Assembly: GCF_003254585.1 (NCBI RefSeq)
Contig: NZ_QJGZ01000039.1
Coordinates: 310,001-374,000, forward strand
Length of the DNA stretch: 64,000 bases
Reading direction: 5' to 3'
Origin: Flavobacterium sharifuzzamanii
Lineage (GTDB): Bacteria; Bacteroidota; Bacteroidia; Flavobacteriales; Flavobacteriaceae
This document shows positions 47,288 to 55,369 of the stretch, piece after piece. Both the position numbers and the translations under genes were made by a program. The notes beneath the pieces were generated by a model that saw only the letters and a list, made by a program, of their open reading frames with translations, had not been told where the DNA came from and did no database searches. Position 1 is the first letter of the stretch; each line of letters opens with the position of its first letter.

Positions 47288-47854
47288 TTAAACATTAAAC
47301 ATCCTAAAAACTACCATATCAGCAATAAGTCCTTTTTGGCCAGAATAATCTATTGCACTGCTGTACACATAATCTTCTGCTTTATAAACCAATCCTTCTT
47401 CAACTGGATTATTGTGAACATAATCTATCTTTTGCCCTATCACTTTATTACTCCACAGTTCTATTGGCTTATTATCATGTCTCCAAAATTGATGATGCTT
47501 TACATTAGAACTTTTTTCTGCTTCTTTCTTAAAGAATTCCAACAAGAATTCTCGTCTGCTTTCTCTTGGGTTTTCTTGTATACTTTTGACTATAGATTGA
47601 CTAGTAAATCTTTTCAAATCTCCAATCAATAATTCTGGATTTTGTCCAGTTATACTTCTGAAAACTAAATGCACATGGTTTGTCATAATACACCAAGCAT
47701 GAATTTCTAATCCTTTCTTTTTTTGGCAAAACTCTAAGCTTTCCAAGAACAAATCTTTATATTCATTTCTAGTAAATACATCTAACCAGCCTACTACCGA
47801 AAAACTGATAAAATACAAGCCTTCAGGATTATGAAACTTATAATTTCTGCTCAT
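47288..47854 (-). CDS. REP-associated tyrosine transposase (RAYT, Y1/HUH)
   Basis: The 188-aa protein belongs to the Y1 HUH transposase superfamily related to TnpA of IS200/IS605. The HUH motif is MTNHVHLVF (H60, H62) and the nucleophile is Y145 in KIDYVHNNPV. WRHDNKPIEL and YVYSSA are typical RAYT blocks. The protein is full length with all catalytic residues. It is flanked 12 and 51 bases away by inverted REP copies, as expected of a resident enzyme that acts on REP DNA by single-strand nicking and joining. It is presumably a domesticated or self-spreading element inside the RHS islet. Confidence 0.93.
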   Translation of the reverse strand: MSRNYKFHNPEGLYFISFSVVGWLDVFTRNEYKDLFLESLEFCQKKKGLEIHAWCIMTNHVHLVFRSITGQNPELLIGDLKRFTSQSIVKSIQENPRESRREFLLEFFKKEAEKSSNVKHHQFWRHDNKPIELWSNKVIGQKIDYVHNNPVEEGLVYKAEDYVYSSAIDYSGQKGLIADMVVFRMFNV

Positions 47855-47898
47855 TTTTTCTTAAGTACTTACAAATTTTAAACTTCAACTCATTTCCA

Positions 47899-48021
47899 TT
47901 ATGCCACACGAAAGGATTCGTGCGGGAGCGGGGCAGGTGGAATAACCACATTTTGCGGTAAAGCTCTTAAAGGAATTGAATTCAATTGTAAAGACTCCAA
48001 TGCAGACTGATTCTGTTTAAT
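47899..48021 (-). pseudogene. Orphan 3' fragment of an RHS gene (displaced tail)
   Basis: On the minus strand these bases read KQNQSALESLQLNSIPLRAL, then PQNVVIPPAP, in one frame, almost identical to the tail of the intact RHS protein (coded around 48571-48657), then diverge through the REP sequence to LPHESFRVA and a TAA stop. An in-frame TAG lies two codons before the match, and no start is present. About 87 bases align with roughly 90% identity. It is therefore a remnant of a second RHS C-terminus, left behind when the tip was replaced or duplicated. Confidence 0.85.
47906..47933 (-). repeat. REP-like terminal inverted repeat, right copy
   Basis: This partner of 47248-47275 begins with the palindrome CACGAAAGGATTCGTG followed by CGGGAGCGGGG. 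It lies inside the orphan RHS tail frame, so the REP either inserted into, or was captured as, the last codons of that frame. Confidence 0.85.
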
Positions 48022-48081
48022 CTAATTTAAAAGTACTTTATTAACAAAAAAGATTGTCAATATGTTTTTTATACAACTCAC

Positions 48082-48486
48082 CTAAAAACTAATCTTAATC
48101 CCTTCTTTTATAAAACTATCAAAATCTTTATCGGTTTTAATTGGATAATCTCCTAACAAAAGACTTTTCTGAGGATCATTTTTATTATAAGCTACAACAA
48201 ACTTGTCATTTACATTAGGTGAAGATGGTAATTTATAATGCATAGCATCATAATTATTTACATACTTAACATTATTTACCATATAAGAATATGTGATAGA
48301 ACTATAGCGAACATTATATCCTATAGGTGCTCTAGAAAAGTAAACTTCAATAGTGCCAACTGAATAATCATAATCACCCAAATCTTTTATAACTTTACTC
48401 CTGTTTAACTTACTTGACCATAAAAACACAATTAAACTAACAATTATAATTACTGCCAAAACATTCGCATCATACTTTTTAAACAT
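48082..48486 (-). CDS. Small membrane protein after RHS, candidate immunity protein
   Basis: The 134-aa product has one N-terminal membrane helix (about residues 9-24, NVLAVIIIVSLIVFLW) and a soluble beta-rich domain resembling DUF3592 (SITYSYMVNNVKYVNNYDAM; FVVAYNKNDPQKSLLLGDYP). Its start lies three bases after the stop of the RHS gene, so the two are surely co-transcribed and probably translationally coupled. In RHS/polymorphic toxin loci the gene in this place usually encodes the immunity protein; the membrane anchor would fit protection at the inner membrane. This function is inferred from position only; DUF3592 proteins are not generally known as immunity proteins. Confidence 0.65.
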   Translation of the reverse strand: MFKKYDANVLAVIIIVSLIVFLWSSKLNRSKVIKDLGDYDYSVGTIEVYFSRAPIGYNVRYSSITYSYMVNNVKYVNNYDAMHYKLPSSPNVNDKFVVAYNKNDPQKSLLLGDYPIKTDKDFDSFIKEGIKISF

Positions 48487-48489
48487 ACC

Positions 48490-51400
48490 TTATCCTTTAT
48501 ATTTATTTTGTGAAATATTGTAATTGTACTTTTGCGGAATCACTGTTCGCTGTGGAATAAAAACTGGCGCAGGAGGAATAACTACATTTTGCGGTAAAGC
48601 CCTTAAAGGAATTGAATTCAATTGTAAAGACTCTAAGGCAGGCTGATTCTGTTTGATTGCCTGTACGGGTACTTTCGTATTATTAGGAATTTGTCTCGAA
48701 CCTTCTAAACCTCCTAAAATTAACGCAGAACCTATATTAACCGGATTAAAGGCCGTTTTAAAGCCTTCATTAAAATCACCTGTAACCATTGATGTTGCTA
48801 AAAAAGAAGCCATCACAGTTCCAAAGGTATTATTTATTCCCTCTCTCACAATAGGATTGCCAAAACCAACTAATCCGTTTGGAAGCAACAATCCTAGACC
48901 TTTTCCAAATCCTAATGTCAATCCTCCTACAGCAAATCCATTAATAGTGCTTTCAAATGTAGTTGACATATCATCGCCATTAATTACAGAATTGCTAAAA
49001 TTTTGAAATCCGGCTGCCCAAACAACACCATAAGGACCTCCATAAACTGTTAGTGCACCAGCCGCCGCTCCTGTACCTGCATACGATACAAATTTACCCC
49101 ATTTAATATCAGAAAATTTTCCTGTTCCTCCCGTTATTTTATCCCAGTTTTGATAAACATTTACTGCTGCACTAACAACTATAATTGCCGCAACAATTAA
49201 AGGTACAATTTCCCCACTAGGATCTGTATAAGCTAATGGGTTATTCCAGCAATACCCATATCTATTAAAACTCTGCGTATTTGAAGGATCCTGCACAAAA
49301 TTATCCGGCTGTAAAAAACGATGCAGCTTAGGATCGTAAATACGACCGTTCATATTTATTAGCCCTACACTCTGCAAATGTTCGTGACCTGTATAACCTC
49401 TGTCTAATATTGTCAATCCAGCAAGATTGTTTCCTGCACCATCCTGTACATTTACAACAGCTCCCCAGGCATCAAACAATCTTTTTTCAAGTATCGCTCC
49501 ATTTGCATCAACAATAGACACAATACTGCCTTGATAATCTCTTTGTAAATGTAAGAGATTTTGCATATTTCCGTCGCTTTTTACTGCAATTGGCGCGCTG
49601 TAGCCATCTCCTCCTATATAGGTTATAAACTCAAAAACGCCTGTTACAATATTATGCTTAATCTCCATTGTGCCATCGGCAGAATAATATTTGCGTAGTG
49701 GTCTTTGGAGTTTATCATCCTGCAATCCTCCATAAAACATGGCGGTACGGCTATTTGCATCATTATAATTAAAACTTATTTTATCTATTCCTGCTTCTTC
49801 AATCTGTACTGGGCTTTTAAAAGTATTGTAACTAATATTTTGAACAGGTCTTGCCACATAATGTTCTAGCGCCTCTGGTGTTACGTCTATCGAATTGTTC
49901 TGATAAGGATTTCCTGTTATAGTATAACTGTAAGTTCCCAGATTATTCTGCGTTATTCTTCCCTGATCATCATACAATTGTTTTTCTTGTTCACCTCTAA
50001 CATTTGTAAATTCTCTTAAACGGTCTTGTGCATCGTATTTAAAGTTTTCGTTTCGGCCAAATAAACTATTTTTTCTACTGGTTAAATTTCCGCGTTTAGC
50101 ATCAAAAACAGTGTTTAAAGTCAAAATATTAGCAGAATTGGAAACTCTATCATACTTAAACAGCGTTGTTAAACCATATGTGTCATAATCACGGGTTATT
50201 GCCACTGGTCCGCTTTGGGCTGTACGCAATTGACCTCTTGCATTTACCGTATTCACCTGCCATAAAACAGCACTTGTAGCATTGTCCAATATTTGCCAAT
50301 GTGAGCCATTTTTATAAACGTTTTTAACCGTCTTGCTGCTCAATTTTCCTCCAGCCACAGCAGTTGAAGTTTCAAGTTCTACTCTTCCAAAAGCATCATA
50401 ACCTACCGTTTTTGTAAAACTAGCAAAAGGTGTTGTTTCAACAGAGCTGCTAACTCGCTTATAGTTATCATAAGTATAGTCATTAATGATAACATTTGTT
50501 CCATTACTTAAGTCTTCAAACTTAGAATTTAAAAGCAATTTAGAAGACGAGTCGTATGCATATGTTGTTTTTGAATTTGTATTGGTTCCCGAAATTGTTT
50601 TCTGTTTTATTTTTCCAACTTCATCTAGAACATATACTGTAGTTCCGTTTGGAGTGGTTTCTGAAATCGTTTCGCCAAAATCGTTATACCCGTACGTGTA
50701 TGTTCCTGCTGATGCATCTACCAATTTTGTTTTCCTGCCCCAGCCATCTTGTTCTATTGTGGTATTAATGCCATTGTAATTTGATGATTTTAGATTTCCA
50801 TTTGCAAAATAAGTATACGTAATAGTTCCTCCAGGACTATCGGTCATGGAAACAATATTGCCTATTGCGTTTTTCACCGAAGTTTTAGATTTTATTCCAT
50901 CACTTATTGTTGTTGTTAATCCTGAATACGTAATATTAGTTACTTTTCCTGTAAACGATTCGTTTTGCATTGTTCTTCCATATTCATCAAAATTAGTTTG
51001 ATTCCATTGAGTGGCTGATATACCAAAATAAGGCTCACTTACTTTATAATTTCTGTCATAAATATCGTATTCATACGAAATAAATGAGAAAGAACCATTA
51101 ATATCTTTTATTCCAGATTTAGTTTTTCTTCCTAAACTATCAAAAGTTTCCTCACTTGCACTGCCATCATCAGCAATGATCGAAATAATTGTCTGTTCAT
51201 TATTTTTAGTATAAGTACAACTGCTAATTTTTCCTAAATAATCAGTAGTTGTCGTTTTTTTAAACCATGAGTCATAATCATACGAAGTTTTTAACCCAAA
51301 TGGATTTGTTTCGTTTTTCAATAACCCATTGCTTAGATTATACTCATAAGCAGTAGATAATCCTTCAATATCTTTACTTGTTGTCAAAAAACGCCCTGAA

Positions 51401-54400
51401 GCATCGTAAACATAACTAGTTGTTCTCGGAGTTAAACCTGCTGCTGTCACGGTTTTCTTCGTAACATTACCAAAAGCATCATATATATTATCCTCTACGA
51501 TATAATCTGTATTTGTTCCTTTTTTCTTAACTTGAGTCAATAAGCTGTTTTGGTAAAAATACAATTCTTCTGACATCATTACATCACCTGAAACAGTAAC
51601 ACTTTGGTTCTTGGAGGAAGGTCTTCCAATTACATACGGAGAAGAGGCAGGAGCTTCATAACCAATATTTGAAACTGTAGTTTGAACGGTACTTCCCGAT
51701 TCTTTTAGTACCGTAACAGATTTTACAACATTATTATAAATATCATAGTCTATTGTGGTTTCGGTACTTGTATTTTCTAAACCATTAAATTGTTTAGTTT
51801 TACTATTTTTAATTTTAAAAACTTTGTTAGATTGCAACTCACTTTCGTAAGTCAGCAATGATTTAGTGATAAAATTTGAAGGTGTATTAATCGATGTTCC
51901 ACTGTTGGCATCTTCATTTATCTTAGCCGAAAATGTACTTCCTGGCTTAATCCATGTATTAGGCTTTAAAATTATACTTTGAGTTGCTGTTAAACTTTCG
52001 GTTCCTGTCACATTATAACCGTTATCTTTCACTATAGTATTTGGAATACTAATTGCATTAGGATTATATCTTAAAGGGAAATACAAACCTAACACCGTAT
52101 AATTTTCTACATTAGCCCCTCTTAAATTAGTGTCAAATTTAGAAATAGTAGAGATTATTTGAGAATCATTTTGATACCAATTTGTTTTTGAGGTAGAACG
52201 AAATCCTAAGAAGCCAAGCCCTTCTGCATTTAAAACAGCTTCTGCATAAAAATAACGTTGCTTTTTAGATACCTCTTTACTTTGTTTTTCTAACATAGAG
52301 ACCATCTTAAAACCTTGCGAAATTACAACATCTGTATTAGGAAACACTTCTGCTAAAGCCGAAGGCGTGTAAAAAGGTTCATAAGGATCTTGTTTCAGAG
52401 GTCTATATGTGATCGTCTCTTTTACTTGATTCCCATTGGTGATTCCTTTGAGCAAGACATCTTCACGATTATCTTTTGGACTGTTGAAAGATATAATTTC
52501 ATTATCGCTGATTAAACTATACTCTAAATTTTGATTGATTTTATTATGATTTGTAAAGATTGGAATTGAACTTCTTTTTACTCCCGCAAGCTGAGATGAT
52601 TTATTAATCAAGTTAAAACTAATTGCACTTCCTGTACAAGATAAATTTTCGAGCAAAACCAATTTTGTAATCTGAGACTCTCCTTTTCTTGAATAATCTG
52701 CACCGCTTCCTGTCATGACATATTCTACAGTAAAATTTTGCTGGTACAAAATATCTGTTTTTCCATCTCCATTAAAATCATTAGCAACAAAAGTATTCTC
52801 ATTTAAACTGTAAGTAGTTGTTGGAAAACCAACAACACCAAAATATCCCATATATGAGGTATAATAAGGCAAACCTATTGCTGTATTTACTTTGTTGAAT
52901 CTTGTTCCTGTAGAAAAATAAAAAGCCCAGCTATCTACATTGTCCTTTTGTGGTATTACAAAATCCATTTTTCCATCGCCGTTAAAATCTCCAAATAAAA
53001 TTTGTCGTTTAAGATCCAAACTTGCATCAGCAATATCATTTTGATATAATAAAACCAGCTTTTTATCTTTAGTTAAGGTGTACACTCTTATATAGCTAGG
53101 TTCAAAAACATAGATATCAGATTTACCATCGCCATCAAAGTCAGCAACAAAAATTTTTGAATTTCCTACGCTGTTAATGACGATATTTCCAATATTCTCC
53201 GGTTCGTTGGAGTTAAGGCGTCTATCTAAATTAAAAAGATAAGATTTCCCTCCTTGATAAAAAGTTTGCGGATATTCTGTTGTGTGGTTTCCAAAATTAC
53301 AAACCCTCGTAGTGTAATAGAAATTCTTTTCGATTGCAATCACGTCGGTTAAACCATCACCATCAAAATCTCCACTAACATACTCTATCGGAATATTTTC
53401 TAATACTAATCCCTTATAATCTTTGGGATCGCAATACGACCAATTAGATTCTTTTGCTACCGTTTTACTAAAATTATATTGTTTTTCATAATGTTTAGAA
53501 GTAGAAGAAGTAGAACCTGAACCGTAAAGCGAAATAATACAATTTGTATCTGTCTTTTTTAATGTGAGCCAACCTTGTGGTAGCAATTTATTATCTGAAC
53601 TTAAAAAAGAAGCAGTAAAAATATTATCAAAAGTGTCAACATTCTCTGTTTTTCCAGAATTAAAAGCCCCAGGGGTTACATCAGAAAACAAGGTAAACTT
53701 ATTTTTCCATCCCTCTGTCCTTGAAAACAATAAAACATCTGTTTTTCCGTCATTATCAAAATCACCAGATATATAGTCTGTATTTGTGTAATCTATTCCT
53801 GAAATTCCCAATGTTGCTGGTTGAGCTATTACCAAAGGAACATCGCTAACCGTAGTTTCGTATGTAAATATTGTTGGATTGTAACTCTTACTGTTATCAC
53901 CACTTTTTTCTGTTAGGTTTTTCAATCTCTGATAACCCAAAGATGTTTCTTCCTGCTCTAAAATATAATTTCTAAAACCTACACCATTACCTACAACATT
54001 AATCTCTTTAAGAATTGTATTTCTAACAATACTTAAACCTCCAATATAAAACTGTTCCGCGCGTTTTCTAGTATCATATTTAAATTTTATTTCATTTATT
54101 GGCGTTATAGTTGTAATACTACCATATTTTATAGATATTATATTTAATACATTATTAAATGAATTCTCTGATGCAGAATAATTATAGCTTATTCGCACCC
54201 CTTGAGGATTTTCCCAATATGTAATTGCCCAATCTGTTATAGATCTAGAATCCGAAGAATAACCATAATGAGCCTTGGAACCATCCGGATATTCAACTAA
54301 AAAATAAGCAGGACCATAATTTACACCCAAAGGATGTACTCCAAAAGATGTTATTTTTATATTAGAAAAACTTTCAGTCTCATAAATTGTTTTATCAGCG

Positions 54401-54774
54401 CCGTAAACTCCATTAGTTCCATTTTTGACTATTAACCGCTGACCATCTAATGCAAATCGATCTAAGGCATTAAAATCAATTGCATCAATAACATCGTCAT
54501 GAAATTTAGTTGTAGGAATTCTTGAAATTGTGGAAATTCCGGCTATATTCCATCCGTAACCCGCCATTCCATTTCCTCCCTGGCTATTGTATGATAAACT
54601 TATTTGCGGTACAACTCCATTAATCCCTGGAGGAACTGCAATAGGAATTTTGTAAGTTGCTGCACCAGTAAGCGAGACCGATAACTCCCCTTCTGTAACC
54701 CCCACTTCTGTTGACTGCCCAAAACCAAATAAACCAATTAATAAAAACAATAGGCTGATATAAAACTTCTTCAT
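48490..54774 (-). CDS. SpvB/FG-GAP/RHS-repeat secreted protein
   Basis: The 2094-aa protein has a Sec signal (MKKFYISLLFLLIGLFGFGQ), an SpvB-like N-terminal domain (GAATYKIPIAVPPG, GYGWNIAG), at least five FG-GAP/VCBS calcium-loop repeats between about residues 325 and 665 (SGDFDNDGKTDV, SGDFDGDGLTDV, VADFDGDGKSDI, FGDFNGDGKMDF, NDFNGDGKTDIL), many YD/RHS repeats (about 1090-1700), and the RHS core with GRIYDPKLHRFLQPDNFV and NPLAYTDPSGE at about 1815-1858. The design resembles the B-C cocoon of Tc toxins. The C-terminal tip (about 235 aa) has hydrophobic segments and a Pro/Gln/Asn-rich tail, with no nuclease or other toxin motif that I recognise. There is no T9SS sorting domain, but the gene follows a small T9SS-sorted protein by six bases. 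Confidence 0.9.
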   Translation of the reverse strand: MKKFYISLLFLLIGLFGFGQSTEVGVTEGELSVSLTGAATYKIPIAVPPGINGVVPQISLSYNSQGGNGMAGYGWNIAGISTISRIPTTKFHDDVIDAIDFNALDRFALDGQRLIVKNGTNGVYGADKTIYETESFSNIKITSFGVHPLGVNYGPAYFLVEYPDGSKAHYGYSSDSRSITDWAITYWENPQGVRISYNYSASENSFNNVLNIISIKYGSITTITPINEIKFKYDTRKRAEQFYIGGLSIVRNTILKEINVVGNGVGFRNYILEQEETSLGYQRLKNLTEKSGDNSKSYNPTIFTYETTVSDVPLVIAQPATLGISGIDYTNTDYISGDFDNDGKTDVLLFSRTEGWKNKFTLFSDVTPGAFNSGKTENVDTFDNIFTASFLSSDNKLLPQGWLTLKKTDTNCIISLYGSGSTSSTSKHYEKQYNFSKTVAKESNWSYCDPKDYKGLVLENIPIEYVSGDFDGDGLTDVIAIEKNFYYTTRVCNFGNHTTEYPQTFYQGGKSYLFNLDRRLNSNEPENIGNIVINSVGNSKIFVADFDGDGKSDIYVFEPSYIRVYTLTKDKKLVLLYQNDIADASLDLKRQILFGDFNGDGKMDFVIPQKDNVDSWAFYFSTGTRFNKVNTAIGLPYYTSYMGYFGVVGFPTTTYSLNENTFVANDFNGDGKTDILYQQNFTVEYVMTGSGADYSRKGESQITKLVLLENLSCTGSAISFNLINKSSQLAGVKRSSIPIFTNHNKINQNLEYSLISDNEIISFNSPKDNREDVLLKGITNGNQVKETITYRPLKQDPYEPFYTPSALAEVFPNTDVVISQGFKMVSMLEKQSKEVSKKQRYFYAEAVLNAEGLGFLGFRSTSKTNWYQNDSQIISTISKFDTNLRGANVENYTVLGLYFPLRYNPNAISIPNTIVKDNGYNVTGTESLTATQSIILKPNTWIKPGSTFSAKINEDANSGTSINTPSNFITKSLLTYESELQSNKVFKIKNSKTKQFNGLENTSTETTIDYDIYNNVVKSVTVLKESGSTVQTTVSNIGYEAPASSPYVIGRPSSKNQSVTVSGDVMMSEELYFYQNSLLTQVKKKGTNTDYIVEDNIYDAFGNVTKKTVTAAGLTPRTTSYVYDASGRFLTTSKDIEGLSTAYEYNLSNGLLKNETNPFGLKTSYDYDSWFKKTTTTDYLGKISSCTYTKNNEQTIISIIADDGSASEETFDSLGRKTKSGIKDINGSFSFISYEYDIYDRNYKVSEPYFGISATQWNQTNFDEYGRTMQNESFTGKVTNITYSGLTTTISDGIKSKTSVKNAIGNIVSMTDSPGGTITYTYFANGNLKSSNYNGINTTIEQDGWGRKTKLVDASAGTYTYGYNDFGETISETTPNGTTVYVLDEVGKIKQKTISGTNTNSKTTYAYDSSSKLLLNSKFEDLSNGTNVIINDYTYDNYKRVSSSVETTPFASFTKTVGYDAFGRVELETSTAVAGGKLSSKTVKNVYKNGSHWQILDNATSAVLWQVNTVNARGQLRTAQSGPVAITRDYDTYGLTTLFKYDRVSNSANILTLNTVFDAKRGNLTSRKNSLFGRNENFKYDAQDRLREFTNVRGEQEKQLYDDQGRITQNNLGTYSYTITGNPYQNNSIDVTPEALEHYVARPVQNISYNTFKSPVQIEEAGIDKISFNYNDANSRTAMFYGGLQDDKLQRPLRKYYSADGTMEIKHNIVTGVFEFITYIGGDGYSAPIAVKSDGNMQNLLHLQRDYQGSIVSIVDANGAILEKRLFDAWGAVVNVQDGAGNNLAGLTILDRGYTGHEHLQSVGLINMNGRIYDPKLHRFLQPDNFVQDPSNTQSFNRYGYCWNNPLAYTDPSGEIVPLIVAAIIVVSAAVNVYQNWDKITGGTGKFSDIKWGKFVSYAGTGAAAGALTVYGGPYGVVWAAGFQNFSNSVINGDDMSTTFESTINGFAVGGLTLGFGKGLGLLLPNGLVGFGNPIVREGINNTFGTVMASFLATSMVTGDFNEGFKTAFNPVNIGSALILGGLEGSRQIPNNTKVPVQAIKQNQPALESLQLNSIPLRALPQNVVIPPAPVFIPQRTVIPQKYNYNISQNKYKG

Positions 54775-54780
54775 TACGAA

Positions 54781-55227
54781 CTACTTTTTAATGATTTTAA
54801 TAGACTTTTCTCCTCCGTCTCTATAAGAAAGTAAGACCAGATAAACCCCAGTTGGATATTGCTGAAAAGGGATGCTTAAATTATTAGTATTGGAATTGGG
54901 CTGAAAAGTTCGCAATACTTGTCCTGTAATAGAATAAACATGCACAGAAGCCACATAATTATCATGTGCCAATTCCCACTTTAAATACAATTCTTCTTTT
55001 ACAGGGTTTGGGTAATAGGAAACAACATCTTCTGGAAAGAATTTTTCTAAATCATTTTCGGTTAAGGCTTCCGGTTCTACAATATCTTTTGCAGATTTAG
55101 CCAAACAGTTAATACACAATATTCTGCTTATTTGATTACCAGCCTGATCGTAGCTGAAGTTGAGCTTGGTTTGGGCTATTGAAAAAAAGGAGCAATGAAG
55201 AAAAATAAGGAGTAAAGTTTTTTGCAC
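54781..55227 (-). CDS. Small T9SS type A-sorted protein with a single YD repeat
   Basis: The product (148 aa from the GTG start) has a signal peptide (VQKTLLLIFLHCSFFSIAQ), one RHS/YD-like repeat (FSYDQAGNQISR) with a following CINC pair, an acidic linker, and a type A T9SS sorting domain (YYPNPVKEELYLKW to GEKSIKIIKK). I choose GTG 55227 over ATG 55260 because a well-spaced promoter (TTG, 20 bases, TATGTTTG) has its -7 box overlapping that ATG, so the transcript starts downstream of it. It is the first gene of the unit followed by RHS (six bases) and the 134-aa gene. The combination suggests that it provides the export or surface-anchoring signal that the RHS protein lacks. Confidence 0.8.
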   Translation of the reverse strand: MQKTLLLIFLHCSFFSIAQTKLNFSYDQAGNQISRILCINCLAKSAKDIVEPEALTENDLEKFFPEDVVSYYPNPVKEELYLKWELAHDNYVASVHVYSITGQVLRTFQPNSNTNNLSIPFQQYPTGVYLVLLSYRDGGEKSIKIIKK

Positions 55228-55253
55228 GGCATATAAATTTAAAATATTTCTTA

Positions 55254-55284
55254 CAAACATATAATTATATTTTAAATCCTACAA
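55254..55284 (-). promoter_or_regulatory. Promoter of the RHS operon
   Basis: On the minus strand TTG (55284-55282), a 20-base spacer and TATGTTTG (55261-55254) fit the Bacteroidota -33/-7 consensus exactly. The -7 box includes the upstream ATG of the first gene, which decides its start. Confidence 0.65.
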
Positions 55285-55313
55285 ATTTAATGTTAAAAAA
55301 AAATTAAAAGCAC

Positions 55314-55352
55314 AAAAAAAGCGAGACCTAAATCTCGCTTTTTTAACATATT
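55314..55352 (-). repeat. Copy 2 of the 39-nt direct repeat; glmS terminator
   Basis: Identical to 46162-46200. The stem is 55315-55326 with 55333-55344, followed by T on the minus strand, 18 bases after the glmS stop. This copy is probably the original; the other lies at the far end of the RHS islet. Confidence 0.9.
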
Positions 55353-55369
55353 TTATATTTAAATAAAAC

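Noticed and set aside
46162..55352. An integrative prophage or conjugative element
   Set aside because: No integrase, terminase, capsid, portal or mobilisation gene is present between the 39-nt repeats; only a RAYT and fibre-like and RHS genes are found.
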